Shown here piece by piece: positions 6,847-15,009 of a stretch of 26,593 nucleotides of DNA. Made by a program: the position numbers and the translations under genes. Below the pieces are notes generated by a model. That model had not been told where the DNA came from. It ran no database searches and saw only the letters and a program-made list of their open reading frames with translations. Source of the stretch: Clostridium sp. CAG:557 (GTDB taxonomy: Bacteria; Bacillota; Clostridia; Oscillospirales; Acutalibacteraceae). How positions within the stretch are numbered: position 1 is the stretch's first letter; every line of letters starts with the position of its first letter. Location of the stretch: the NCBI GenBank assembly GCA_000435275.1, contig FR883894.1, positions 1-26,593 of the forward strand. Direction: 5' to 3'.

Positions 6847-7734
6847 TTATCTCGTACCTTTTTTGTAAGGTTTTCCATTCGCACTTGGTGCCATCGACTT
6901 ACCTACAAAAAGAATAAGTACAATTATTGTCAAAATGTACGGCAACATGTTCAAAATTTCTGATGGAACCGCAATCCTTCCTCCACCAAAAGTCACTGCT
7001 AAAGCCTGCGCAAATGCAAACAACAAGCACGCTCCGTACGCACCTTGAGGCGTCCATTTTCCAAAAATAACCGCAGCCAGTGCAATAAATCCCTGCCCAC
7101 TGATTGCCGTAGGTGTAAACTGCGAAACTACAGCCAATGTCATTGCAGCACCGCCAACTCCAGCTAAAATTCCAGAAATTACAACGCTAACATATCTTAC
7201 TTTTGTAACATTTATTCCCAGTGTATCCGCGGCCGCTGGATGTTCTCCTACAGAGCGGATTCGTAGTCCCCATTTTGTTTTATACAAAATAAACCATAGC
7301 AAAATCGTAACTGCCAGAGCTATAACCACCGTAATGTCGATAAAATCAAAAACTTTTGGTAATTTATTTGAAACTCTGTTAGTAGTTGTTTTGTCGTTAA
7401 ATAAAAGTCTGCAAAAAAACATTGACAACCCTGGGCCAATAAAGTTAAGCGCCATTCCAGAAATAGTTTGGTCGGCCTTAAAAGTAACTGACGCCACTGC
7501 ATGAAGCAACGCCAAAATTGCTCCCGCGATTCCGCCAGCCAACAGCCCAAGCCACGGATTTTGCGTTTTGAAGCCTACTGCCGCACCTACAAACGCGCCA
7601 AAAGTCATCATTCCTTCAATTCCCACATTGACTACTCCAGAACTTTCCGAAATAACTCCGCCCATTGCGCCAAAAATCAGCGGTGCCGAATACATCAGCA
7701 TTGTGTTTATTATAGAAAGAATACTATTTAGCAT
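6847..7734 (-). CDS. nupQ: Nucleoside ABC transporter permease (NupQ-like)
   Basis: This is an integral membrane subunit of the BMP-type nucleoside importer, in the BPD_transp_2 (RbsC/LivH-like) permease family. The 295-residue protein is almost entirely hydrophobic, with around eight membrane segments. Family hallmarks include GVVNVGIEGMM near the N-terminus, the cytoplasmic coupling region GLRIRSVGEHPAAADTLGI, and FIALAAVIFGKWTP. I choose the ATG at 7732-7734 (MLNSILS) because GAGAGGT at 7742-7748 is correctly spaced. The longer frame to 7767 would place 11 charged residues in front. It overlaps the end of the preceding permease gene by 11 bp, indicating translational coupling. It pairs with the other permease to form the membrane channel. 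Confidence 0.9.
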   Translation of the reverse strand: MLNSILSIINTMLMYSAPLIFGAMGGVISESSGVVNVGIEGMMTFGAFVGAAVGFKTQNPWLGLLAGGIAGAILALLHAVASVTFKADQTISGMALNFIGPGLSMFFCRLLFNDKTTTNRVSNKLPKVFDFIDITVVIALAVTILLWFILYKTKWGLRIRSVGEHPAAADTLGINVTKVRYVSVVISGILAGVGGAAMTLAVVSQFTPTAISGQGFIALAAVIFGKWTPQGAYGACLLFAFAQALAVTFGGGRIAVPSEILNMLPYILTIIVLILFVGKSMAPSANGKPYKKGTR

Positions 7735-8851
7735 TTTTTTTACCTCTCTTCGCCAGTCTGTCTGCAATCAACGGCGCAACCCCAGCCAATGCAACAAAAA
7801 ACAATATCGAACCAATGGTAATTGCAATTATTTCGGACGGAATGCCCAAATCCATTTGCAGCGCATTTCCACCATAATTCAGTGCACCGAAAAATAGTCC
7901 AGACAAAATGCAACCAATCGGAGATGTGCGAGCAATAAGCGCAACAAACAAGCCGTTAAATCCAATATTTTCAAACATGCTCAACTTATAAATCGCATGT
8001 GGTGCAACTCCAGTAATCGTTAAAGCTGCTGCCAATCCACATATTGCGCCAGAAATTATCATGGCTGCCATGATATTTCTTTTTACACCTATGCCTGCAA
8101 ACTCTGCCGCTTTTGCATTGTTGCCAACCGCACGAATTCCATAACCTACACTTGTTTTGTACAGCAAAAACCAAACTGCAATCGCAACGATAATCGCAAT
8201 AATAATTCCAACATTCACGTCAGTTTTCAGCAAAATGTCCGAAAGCCAGCGATTTTGCTTCAGATATTCTATACCCTCTTTTGATGTTTTCCATTTATAA
8301 AAAAGCGTTGTGAATCCAGATTCATTTATAGAAAAACTCCGCATAGTTGCTGGCTTATGAAACATTTGCGAGTCGACAATAAAATTGCACAAATAAAACG
8401 CAATCCAGTTGAACATTATGCTCGTAATGACCTCGTGAATACCGAATTTAGCTTTTAAAATGCCCACTAAACCGCCGTAAACTGCTCCTGCCAGCATTCC
8501 GACTAAAATGATTATCAGAATTTGCAAAACTGGTGGCAAGTTTAATTTTACACCAACCATCATAGCCGCTACTGAGCCGATTATGTACTGGCCCTCTGCG
8601 CCCATGTTGAAAAGTCCGGTTTTAAACGCGAACGCTACACTTATTCCAGTCAAAATTATCGGTGTACTTTTTTCTATCACTTTAAAAATATACTTTGGGC
8701 GTGAAAAAATCCCTTTAAGCAGCGTGTCAAGCGCCTCAATTGGGTTATATCCTGAAAACGCCAATACAATTCCTGCCACAAAAACACCGCATAAAATTGC
8801 CAAAAATGTGGAGGTAATCGGTTTTTTTAAAATTTTAATTGTCTTTTGCAT
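7724..8851 (-). CDS. nupP: Nucleoside ABC transporter permease (NupP-like)
   Basis: This is the second permease of the nucleoside importer (375 residues, about ten membrane segments). Family features are the GLFNMGAEGQYIIG motif and the coupling-helix region GYGIRAVGNNAKAAEFAGI, which parallels that of the NupQ-like subunit. A roughly 50-residue hydrophilic insert around residues 165-210 is typical of the longer permease of such pairs. The ATG at 8849-8851 has GGGAGG about 11 nt upstream, inside the end of the ATPase gene, which it overlaps by 17 bp. By analogy with Bacillus NupNOPQ and Lactococcus BmpA-NupABC it takes up purine and/or pyrimidine nucleosides. The exact specificity cannot be read from sequence. 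Confidence 0.9.
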   Translation of the reverse strand: MQKTIKILKKPITSTFLAILCGVFVAGIVLAFSGYNPIEALDTLLKGIFSRPKYIFKVIEKSTPIILTGISVAFAFKTGLFNMGAEGQYIIGSVAAMMVGVKLNLPPVLQILIIILVGMLAGAVYGGLVGILKAKFGIHEVITSIMFNWIAFYLCNFIVDSQMFHKPATMRSFSINESGFTTLFYKWKTSKEGIEYLKQNRWLSDILLKTDVNVGIIIAIIVAIAVWFLLYKTSVGYGIRAVGNNAKAAEFAGIGVKRNIMAAMIISGAICGLAAALTITGVAPHAIYKLSMFENIGFNGLFVALIARTSPIGCILSGLFFGALNYGGNALQMDLGIPSEIIAITIGSILFFVALAGVAPLIADRLAKRGKKNAK

Positions 8852-10385
8852 TTCTACTGCTACCTCCCGCCATCAATAAACCTATCGTGTTCTCGTTGAC
8901 CTCATTTTGTGCGAATTCTCCAACGATTTTTCCGTCATAAATTACCGCAATCCTGTCTGCAACACTTAAAACCTCGTCCAATTCCAAAGAAATCAGCAAA
9001 ACAGCTTTGCCTTTGTCCCGCTGCTCCACCAAAATTTTGTGAACATACTCTATTGCGCCAACATCCAAGCCACGCGTCGGCTGAACAGCAATCAATAAGT
9101 CAGGATTATTTGCAATTTCTCTGCCGATTATCACTTTTTGCTGATTTCCTCCAGAAAGGCCTCTAATTTGCATCTTATTGCAATCTTCTGGTCGCACATC
9201 GTACTCAGAAATTATGTCGTCAGCAAATTTGTTTATCTCCCTATAATTCAGCAAACCGCCATTAGAATATGGCCTTTCGTTATATTTTTCTAAAATTACA
9301 TTTTCTGCAACAGAAAAATCCAGAACTAAACCACGTCTTTGTCTGTCTTCATGAATTGTTGAAATTTTATTTTTTATAACATTTCTTGGCTTGGTATTCT
9401 GAATTTCCCTTCCATTAATTTTAATCTTTCCGCTTTTCACCTTGCACAAGCATGTTATTACCTCTACAAGCTCCTTTTGACCGTTTCCGTCCACACCAGC
9501 AATGCCCAAAATTTCACCGCTTCTAATTTTTAAAGACAAGCCCTTCAGCGCATTTATGCCTTTATGAACTTTGCTTGGCACAACCACATTTTCAACCTCA
9601 AAAATCACATTTTCTGGATTGGCCGGCGTTTTCTCTACAACCAATTTGACGTTTCGTCCCACCATTTTATCCGCCAACTCAGAGTGCGTCACGTCATTCA
9701 CGCTGACCGTGTCTATGTATTGTCCTCGACGAATTATCGTGCACATATCCGATGAAGCCTTTATTTCTTTCAATTTGTGTGTGATAATTATTATCGTTTT
9801 GCCGTCCGCAACCAATTTTTGCATAATTTCTATTAAATCTTTTATCTCCTGCGGAGTCAAAACTGCAGTCGGCTCGTCTAAAATTAAAATATCTGCACCA
9901 CGATACAAAGTCTTTAAAATTTCAACTCGCTGTTGCATTCCAACAGAAATATCCTCAATTTTTGCGTCTTTATCAACTTTTAAACCGTACTTTTCAACAA
10001 TTACATCGATTTTTTCTTTTGCCTTTTTCATATCGAGAATTCCACAAGCTCCAACAACTTCTTTGCCAAGGATAATATTCTGTGCAACTGTAAAATTTTC
10101 GACCAACATAAAATGTTGATGCACCATTCCAATTTTATTTTCTATGGCTATATTTGGGTTTTTCATGTCAATTTTTTGGCCGTTAATATAAATTTCGCCG
10201 GCATCCGCCCTGTAAAGTCCATAAAGAATATTCATCAAAGTTGTTTTTCCGGCGCCGTTTTCGCCCAAAATTGCATGAATTGAACCTTTTTTTATATCTA
10301 TGCTCACATCGTCCAACGCTCTGCAAGCACCAAAATTTTTCGTTATGTTCCGCATTTGAACGGCATATTCAGAACTAATTTTCAC
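8835..10385 (-). CDS. nupO: Nucleoside ABC transporter ATP-binding protein (two ABC domains)
   Basis: This cytoplasmic ATPase energises the nucleoside importer. At 516 residues it has two fused ABC domains, as usual for this class and for sugar importers such as RbsA. The first domain has Walker A GENGAGKTT near residues 41-49, signature ISVGMQQRVEI and Walker B LILDEPTAVLTP. The second has a degenerate Walker A (GVDGNGQKEL) with a good signature LSGGNQQKVIIGREI. A degenerate P-loop in one half is normal for these carbohydrate-uptake-type proteins, so it need not mean loss of function. The GTG start at 10383-10385 follows a very strong GGGGAGGGAG site by 9 nt. It lies between the lipoprotein gene (27 bp upstream) and the permeases. 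Confidence 0.94.
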   Translation of the reverse strand: MKISSEYAVQMRNITKNFGACRALDDVSIDIKKGSIHAILGENGAGKTTLMNILYGLYRADAGEIYINGQKIDMKNPNIAIENKIGMVHQHFMLVENFTVAQNIILGKEVVGACGILDMKKAKEKIDVIVEKYGLKVDKDAKIEDISVGMQQRVEILKTLYRGADILILDEPTAVLTPQEIKDLIEIMQKLVADGKTIIIITHKLKEIKASSDMCTIIRRGQYIDTVSVNDVTHSELADKMVGRNVKLVVEKTPANPENVIFEVENVVVPSKVHKGINALKGLSLKIRSGEILGIAGVDGNGQKELVEVITCLCKVKSGKIKINGREIQNTKPRNVIKNKISTIHEDRQRRGLVLDFSVAENVILEKYNERPYSNGGLLNYREINKFADDIISEYDVRPEDCNKMQIRGLSGGNQQKVIIGREIANNPDLLIAVQPTRGLDVGAIEYVHKILVEQRDKGKAVLLISLELDEVLSVADRIAVIYDGKIVGEFAQNEVNENTIGLLMAGGSSRNAKDN

Positions 10386-10412
10386 TGGAATCTGCTCCCT
10401 CCCCGGTTAAAG

Positions 10413-11456
10413 TCATTTGGTCAAATCTGCTTTATAAATTTTGAAAGTTTCTTCGTCAAACGGAACGGCTATTTCTCCGCACTCAACTAATTTCGACAAG
10501 TTCATCGCTTTATTATAAACAGACTCCTCCATATTTTTGTGATTTTCTGGAATTCCAACGCAATGCTCACTCAGCCCGAATTCGTAATCTCTGCCGCCAA
10601 TTTGATTGCCGTCCATCAACTCTCGCGAAACCAATTTAACTGCAGTTCCAACATTTTTCACAGCAGAAGTCAAAACGTTGTCCGGCGCCAAATAAGACTG
10701 GTCTCTATCCACGCCAATCACAAATTTATTGCTGTCCTTGGCCGCCTCAATGACTCCATATCCGACGCCTCCAGCCGCATGAAACACGATATCGCAGCCT
10801 CCGGAGTACATGCTGGAAGCGATTGCTTTTCCTTTTGCCGCATCAGCAAAACTCTCCGCGTACTGGTTTACAACTTCAATCGGCACGTTTCTTTCCTTCG
10901 CAGCGTACAAAACTCCGGCCTCAAAGCCGTATTGAAATTGGTCGATAATCACATTTTTCATGCCGCCGATAAATCCAACTTTATTTGTCTTCGTGGTCAT
11001 TCCGGCTATGTATCCCACCAAAAACGCACCTTCTTGCGCTCTAAAAACTATCCCGGTAACGTTGTTCGCAACGTCGTCGCCAAAAGAATAGTCTACAATC
11101 GCGAAGTTTTTATCCAAATTTCGCGCTGAAACTTCCTCCACTGCGTCCGACAAAACATTGCCAACGCCTATGATTAAATCGCTCGGGCCATCAGAAAGCT
11201 TATCTAAATTGAGTGCGAAATCCGAAAACTGCTTGGACTCCACATAACTAATCTGCGCGCCAGTTTCGTCCCGCAGTTCATACAAGCCCTCCAGCGCAGA
11301 CTGATTAAAAGACTGGTCATTCACGCCGCCCATATCCGGCACCATCGCGATTCTAAAAACCCCGTCATTTGCAGTGCTTTCCGGATCACTCCAGGAACAC
11401 CCTGCCAAATTAATTATCATCAATGACGCAGCAATTGCGCTAATAAACTTTTTCAA
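10413..11456 (-). CDS. nupN: Nucleoside-binding lipoprotein, BMP/PnrA family
   Basis: This is the substrate-binding lipoprotein of the nucleoside ABC importer, anchored on the outer face of the membrane. Residues 1-20 form a lipoprotein signal (MKKFISAIAASLM, then lipobox LAGC with the lipidated Cys20). The remainder is a type I periplasmic-binding fold of the BMP (basic membrane protein)/PnrA family. Recognisable stretches are MVPDMGGVNDQSFNQSA, which carries the conserved Asp-Gln-Ser ligand loop, IVFRAQEGAFLVGYIAGM, and VIGVDRDQSYLAP. The TTG start at 11454-11456 has a perfect AGGAGG 7 nt upstream. Relatives bind purine nucleosides (Treponema PnrA), guanosine (Bacillus) or many nucleosides (Lactococcus). 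The enzymes encoded beside it suggest broad specificity here. Confidence 0.94.
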   Translation of the reverse strand: MKKFISAIAASLMIINLAGCSWSDPESTANDGVFRIAMVPDMGGVNDQSFNQSALEGLYELRDETGAQISYVESKQFSDFALNLDKLSDGPSDLIIGVGNVLSDAVEEVSARNLDKNFAIVDYSFGDDVANNVTGIVFRAQEGAFLVGYIAGMTTKTNKVGFIGGMKNVIIDQFQYGFEAGVLYAAKERNVPIEVVNQYAESFADAAKGKAIASSMYSGGCDIVFHAAGGVGYGVIEAAKDSNKFVIGVDRDQSYLAPDNVLTSAVKNVGTAVKLVSRELMDGNQIGGRDYEFGLSEHCVGIPENHKNMEESVYNKAMNLSKLVECGEIAVPFDEETFKIYKADLTK

Positions 11457-11507
11457 AACAAATCCTCCTAATACTTGCCAATTTTGCTCAGCAGCTTTTT
11501 TTCTCGC

Positions 11508-12227
11508 CTATAAACTCTCTGCTACGTTCAAAGCAAGCTTAGCCATGTCTAAAATCCCTTCTTGTCGCTCGTTTGAATTTAAAAGTTTTCCTTTAAAAAT
11601 TTCATCAGTTACGGTCAAAATGCAGAGGGCATTTTTCTTTGCCCTTACGGCATTTAGATAAAGCGCAAACGATTCCATTTCTACCGCAAAAACGCCCATT
11701 TCTACCCATGGCTTTAATTTTTTCTCTGCGTCGACGTAAAACACAGATGAACACAAAATATTCCCAACAGAAACATTCAAATTCATTTTTTGAGCTTCGT
11801 CAACAGTTCTGCTCAAAAGCTCGTAGCTCGGAATCGCCGCATATGTTCCTGGAATGTCGAATTGGTCGGCATAGTTTGAGTCCGTGCAAACCCCCATCGC
11901 AATAACAATGTCCCGCAAACTCAGCTTTTCTGAAATACTTCCCGCTGTGCCAATCCGAATTATGTTATCGACGTCATAAAAATTAAAAAGCTCATAAGAA
12001 TAAATTCCAATCGACGGCAAACCCATTCCTGACGCCATTACCGAGACTTTTTTCTCATTATACGTGCCCGTGTAGCCGTACATATTTCTGACGTCAGAAA
12101 AACAATGCGCATTTTCCAAAAATTTCTCTGCGATAAATTTTGCTCTCAAAGGGTCACCCGGCATGATTACAGTCTTCGCAATTTCGCCTTCTTTAGCACC
12201 TATATGCGGTGTGGGAATTTTTGCCAT
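11508..12227 (-). CDS. deoD: Purine-nucleoside phosphorylase, DeoD type
   Basis: DeoD phosphorolyses purine (deoxy)ribonucleosides into free purine and pentose-1-phosphate. The 239-residue length and motifs match the hexameric bacterial class, which accepts both 6-oxo and 6-amino purines. They are TPHIGAKEGEIA, PGDPLRAKFIAE (phosphate-binding Arg), RIGTAGSIS, EMESFALYLNA (ribose-binding Met-Glu) and the catalytic Asp in TVTDEIF, with the partner Arg in NERQEGI. The ATG at 12225-12227 has AGGAG 8 nt upstream. It lies 13 bp after the membrane protein gene and 51 bp before the transporter lipoprotein gene. Together with Pdp it covers all natural nucleosides once Cdd has acted. Confidence 0.96.
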   Translation of the reverse strand: MAKIPTPHIGAKEGEIAKTVIMPGDPLRAKFIAEKFLENAHCFSDVRNMYGYTGTYNEKKVSVMASGMGLPSIGIYSYELFNFYDVDNIIRIGTAGSISEKLSLRDIVIAMGVCTDSNYADQFDIPGTYAAIPSYELLSRTVDEAQKMNLNVSVGNILCSSVFYVDAEKKLKPWVEMGVFAVEMESFALYLNAVRAKKNALCILTVTDEIFKGKLLNSNERQEGILDMAKLALNVAESL

Positions 12228-12240
12228 AATAAAATCTCCT

Positions 12241-12936
12241 TTAAATATCGTTATTTTTAAGTTTAATCACAGAAAAAACCGATTTTTTTATCAAATTAAC
12301 AAAATTTTGAATTATCGGGCCTCCGAAAAGTGCTGCTAACACCGTCGTTACGCCGATTGCAGCGCTTCCGCCAAGAAAAAATCCAACTACCAGCGAAAAA
12401 ATATCTATGGCCACTCGAAAAAATTTGTATTCCTTGTGCGTTTGGTCCCGCAAAATCATCGCCAAGCCTGTCCATACGTCCAAACCAATATCCGCCGCAA
12501 TCAGCATGGCTGTGCCGAAAAACAGCAGAAAACACGCAATTATTGCCATAATAACCCGAAAAGCAATGTCATTAAATCCGTTTAAAATCAAAAGGAAATT
12601 TTTTACAGCTAAATATAAATCTCCGCCTAAATTCACGAAAATCCCCAAAAACAGCGTGTGAATTAGCGTTCCGATGTTTATGTACCTTCGGCCAAAAATC
12701 AAAACTATAAAAAGTAACGTATAGTTTGTGACATTGAAGGCCGTTCCCAAATTGACACCCCCAAAACTGTGAATTCCATAAGAAAACACCGAAATTGGGT
12801 CGCTTCCTAAGTTTGCACAAGCGTTAAAGGCTATGCCAATGCCCATCAAAATTACACCTAAAAAAGCGAAAATCACTTTCTTTAGCAAATTCGATTTTGG
12901 CTGCGAGAATACCGAAGTATCAAAACCGCTCATCAT
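12241..12936 (-). CDS. YczE/YyaS/YitT-type membrane protein in the nucleoside operon
   Basis: This 231-residue integral membrane protein has about five or six hydrophobic segments. The sequence NLGSDPISVFSYGIH near residue 42 and the internal echo DIGLDVWTGLAMIL are typical of the YczE/YitT-like family. Its biochemical activity is not established, although a transport role is often suspected. The start is ATGATGA, overlapping the deoB stop by 4 bp, with GAGG 7-8 nt upstream, so it is tightly coupled to deoB; deoD follows 13 bp later. Its position inside a complete nucleoside uptake and breakdown operon suggests a linked substrate. Free bases, which this pathway leaves over, are one possibility, but that is inference only. 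Confidence 0.82.
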   Translation of the reverse strand: MMSGFDTSVFSQPKSNLLKKVIFAFLGVILMGIGIAFNACANLGSDPISVFSYGIHSFGGVNLGTAFNVTNYTLLFIVLIFGRRYINIGTLIHTLFLGIFVNLGGDLYLAVKNFLLILNGFNDIAFRVIMAIIACFLLFFGTAMLIAADIGLDVWTGLAMILRDQTHKEYKFFRVAIDIFSLVVGFFLGGSAAIGVTTVLAALFGGPIIQNFVNLIKKSVFSVIKLKNNDI

Positions 12937-14120
12937 TTTTGCACCTCATTTAGCATTGACTCACCGTTAATTTTCTTTTCTATTCCAAAGTAATCAAGAA
13001 TCGTTGCACCAATATCAGAAAAAGTCCCTCTTGTCCCTAAATTCACATTATTCCTCAAGGAATTTCCATACATCAAAAGCGGCGTATACTCGCGTGAGTG
13101 GTCGGTCGAAATGTCTCCAGGATCGCAGCCATGATCAGCAGTAATCATCAACAAATCATCATTTTTTAAATTTCTAATAATACCTTCTAAGGCCTTATCA
13201 AAGTTCGTAAGGGCCCTTGCATAGCCATCAACGTCATTTCTGTGGCCATAAACCATATCAAAGTCTACCAAATTCACAAAGCAAAGCCCTTCAAATTCCA
13301 TTTTCATAATTTCCAACGTACGCTCAATTCCATCATTGTTGTCCTTTGTCCGCACAAAATCTGTAACTCCTCTGTCCGCAAAAATATCGACGATTTTTCC
13401 TACCGCAATCACATCTTTTCCACTGTTCGCAAGCTGATCGAGCATTGTAATTTCGGGTGGCTCCAAAGAAAAATCATGCCTGTTCGCCGTACGTTTAAAA
13501 TTTGGGAATTCACCCACAAACGGCCGCGCAATCACTCTTCCAACCGCGTGCTTGCCTGTTAATAAATTCCTTGCAATTTCACAATATTCATAAAGTTTCT
13601 CAAGTGGAACGACATTTTCGTGCGCAGCCACCTGAAAAACGCTGTCCGCTGAGGTATAAACAATCAAATCTCCGGTTTTAATGTGTTCTTCACCGTAATC
13701 TTTTATAACTTCTGTACCAGAATATGGTTTATTGCAAAGCACTTTACGTCCAGTAATTCGCTCAAATTCGCTTATAATTTCATATGGGAAACCGTTTGGA
13801 TATGTTGGTAACGGAGCTTTTGATTCTATTCCAGAAATTTCCCAGTGTCCAATAGTTGTGTCCTTGCCCTTAGAAAGCTCTGCCATTCGCGCAAAAGCAC
13901 CTAAAGGATTCTTCTCTTTTTCTCCACAAGTAACACCATCTATGTTAAAAAGTCCTAATCTTTTCATATTTCTAATATCGAAAAAGCGACTCTTTGAAAC
14001 CGAATTAAGTGTGCTGCAGTTTTCGTCTCCATAAAGATGCGCATCTGGCATCGCGCCTATTCCAACACTGTCTAGCACTATAAGAAAAACTCTTTTTATA
14101 TCGCTCACTCCTAACCACAA
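12933..14120 (-). CDS. deoB: Phosphopentomutase
   Basis: DeoB interconverts (deoxy)ribose-1-phosphate and the 5-phosphate, joining the phosphorylases to DeoC and the pentose phosphate pathway. It belongs to the alkaline phosphatase-like metalloenzyme family with two Mn ions. Visible are FLIVLDSVGIG (first metal Asp), the phosphorylated Thr in GKDTTIGHWEI, NLVDFDMVYGH, and the metal cluster TADHGCDPGDISTDHSRE. The coordinates take the outermost permitted start, TTG at 14118-14120, which has no ribosome binding site. The only good site, AGGAG at 14108-14112, points to ATA at 14097-14099, exactly where relatives have Met (then KRVFLIV). GTG at 14106-14108 overlaps the site itself. The true start is therefore uncertain and may be AUA. 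It is the first gene of the operon. Confidence 0.93.
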   Translation of the reverse strand: MWLGVSDIKRVFLIVLDSVGIGAMPDAHLYGDENCSTLNSVSKSRFFDIRNMKRLGLFNIDGVTCGEKEKNPLGAFARMAELSKGKDTTIGHWEISGIESKAPLPTYPNGFPYEIISEFERITGRKVLCNKPYSGTEVIKDYGEEHIKTGDLIVYTSADSVFQVAAHENVVPLEKLYEYCEIARNLLTGKHAVGRVIARPFVGEFPNFKRTANRHDFSLEPPEITMLDQLANSGKDVIAVGKIVDIFADRGVTDFVRTKDNNDGIERTLEIMKMEFEGLCFVNLVDFDMVYGHRNDVDGYARALTNFDKALEGIIRNLKNDDLLMITADHGCDPGDISTDHSREYTPLLMYGNSLRNNVNLGTRGTFSDIGATILDYFGIEKKINGESMLNEVQK

Positions 14121-14177
14121 AAGTACGTAAAGATTTTTATATTACATTTTTCAAAATTTTCAAAAATTATTATACTC

Positions 14178-14206
14178 ATTATAATATATTGCACTAAATT
14201 CGTAAA
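14178..14206 (-). promoter_or_regulatory. Promoter of the nucleoside operon
   Basis: Minus strand: -35 TTTACG (14201-14206), a 17-bp spacer and a perfect -10 TATAAT (14178-14183). A second TATAAT-like hexamer lies at 14169-14174. It lies 58-80 bp before the deoB start region, in the 250-bp gap after the ATPase operon. No canonical terminator for the ATPase operon is visible in that gap, so some read-through is possible. Confidence 0.6.
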
Positions 14207-14221
14207 GAGACATCTCTCTTT
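14204..14221. promoter_or_regulatory. Inverted repeat overlapping the deo promoter -35 (candidate operator)
   Basis: AAAGAGA (14204-14210) and TCTCTTT (14215-14221) are perfect 7-bp arms around CATC, and they overlap the -35 box of the operon promoter. The position suits a repressor site. The regulator is not encoded in the window and the motif is not one I can assign. Confidence 0.45.
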
Positions 14222-14370
14222 TAACACAAAAAAACGTTAACCTGCACATATTTTCAACAAACCATTATCAATAAATGACAATTGCAAACTTAATAACAAA
14301 ATAACTTTTAAATAAGAAAATTTTCTTAAAAATTTGTCGAATAAAAAACACATGACAAGTTAACGATAAA

Positions 14371-14976
14371 TTAAATTTTTTTCTTTTTTATAACCTTTAA
14401 CCGAGAAAATTCTTCTCTGTCCTTCTCTTCTAATGCGTCCGTAATGAACTTAACAGAAGCCTCAAAGCGCGGAATTACTATATTTTTAAGCGCATTCGCT
14501 CTTTTTTGAGTCTTACTGATTGCATCAGCTAAGCGATAAACACTGTTCTCAATTTCCGATAAATCAGCAGTCAATTTTTTAACATCTAAAAAACGCCGGT
14601 AAGCCTCATCAAGCATTGAATTTGAATTGTAAAGCCCAAAAGGCAGCACAATATTTTGTTCTTGACTAAAGGAAACAATTGGAATTTCCACACCCATTAC
14701 ACTTCTGTAAGAAACTTTTAAACTGTCATCAATCGGCACAGTTCCGGCGATTTCTTCAATCATTCCAAGCGTTATGTTTGCTTTTTGCAACGCAGCATAA
14801 GCCTTGGCATATGTCGTATCAATTTTTTTCTGAATCGTAGAGGCGTGCTTAATCAGTAGCATCATCTCGCGAATCAAAATATTTCTTTTTTTGTCTAGAA
14901 GTTCAAATCCACTCTTAGCTAATTCCAAAGACTTTTTAACCGCGATAAGGTTGCCTTTTGTAGGCACAACCGACAT
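14371..14976 (-). CDS. ntpD: V-type ATPase subunit D (central stalk)
   Basis: Subunit D is the long antiparallel coiled-coil shaft that turns inside the A3B3 head. Both ends of the protein are helical and charged, as the family requires (VPTKGNLIAVKKSLELAKSG at the start, AKSGFELLDKKRNILIREMM next). A central globular portion carries the short catalytic-regulation hairpin. The start is uncertain. ATG at 14974-14976 gives 201 residues, but the ribosome binding site GGAGG (14991-14995) is better spaced for TTG at 14980-14982, which adds two residues. It is the last gene of the ATPase operon, 13-35 bp after subunit B depending on the start used. The last residues are lysine-rich. Confidence 0.92.
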   Translation of the reverse strand: MSVVPTKGNLIAVKKSLELAKSGFELLDKKRNILIREMMLLIKHASTIQKKIDTTYAKAYAALQKANITLGMIEEIAGTVPIDDSLKVSYRSVMGVEIPIVSFSQEQNIVLPFGLYNSNSMLDEAYRRFLDVKKLTADLSEIENSVYRLADAISKTQKRANALKNIVIPRFEASVKFITDALEEKDREEFSRLKVIKKKKI

Positions 14977-15009
14977 ACTCAAAAAACTCACCTCCAAAAA
15001 CGCACAAAA

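Noticed and set aside
6183..6917. 244-codon plus-strand open frame opposite deoC
   Set aside because: It lies antisense to the well-supported deoC and the end of nupQ, and its translation shows only the Ser/Thr/Phe-rich bias of a shadow frame.
9571..10119. 182-codon plus-strand open frame opposite nupO
   Set aside because: It is antisense to a gene with full ABC motifs, has no ribosome binding site and resembles no family.
8835..10385. Degenerate second Walker A in the ABC ATPase as evidence of a dead gene
   Set aside because: Sugar and nucleoside importers of this double-ABC class commonly have one degenerate half; everything else is intact.
10539..11129. 196-codon plus-strand open frame opposite nupN
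   Set aside because: It is a shadow of the lipoprotein gene; the product has no domain-like pattern.
14313..14328. TAAGAAAA/TTTTCTTA palindrome as terminator of the ATPase operon
   Set aside because: The arms meet with no loop and contain almost no G or C, so it would not form a stable hairpin; likely chance in AT-rich DNA.
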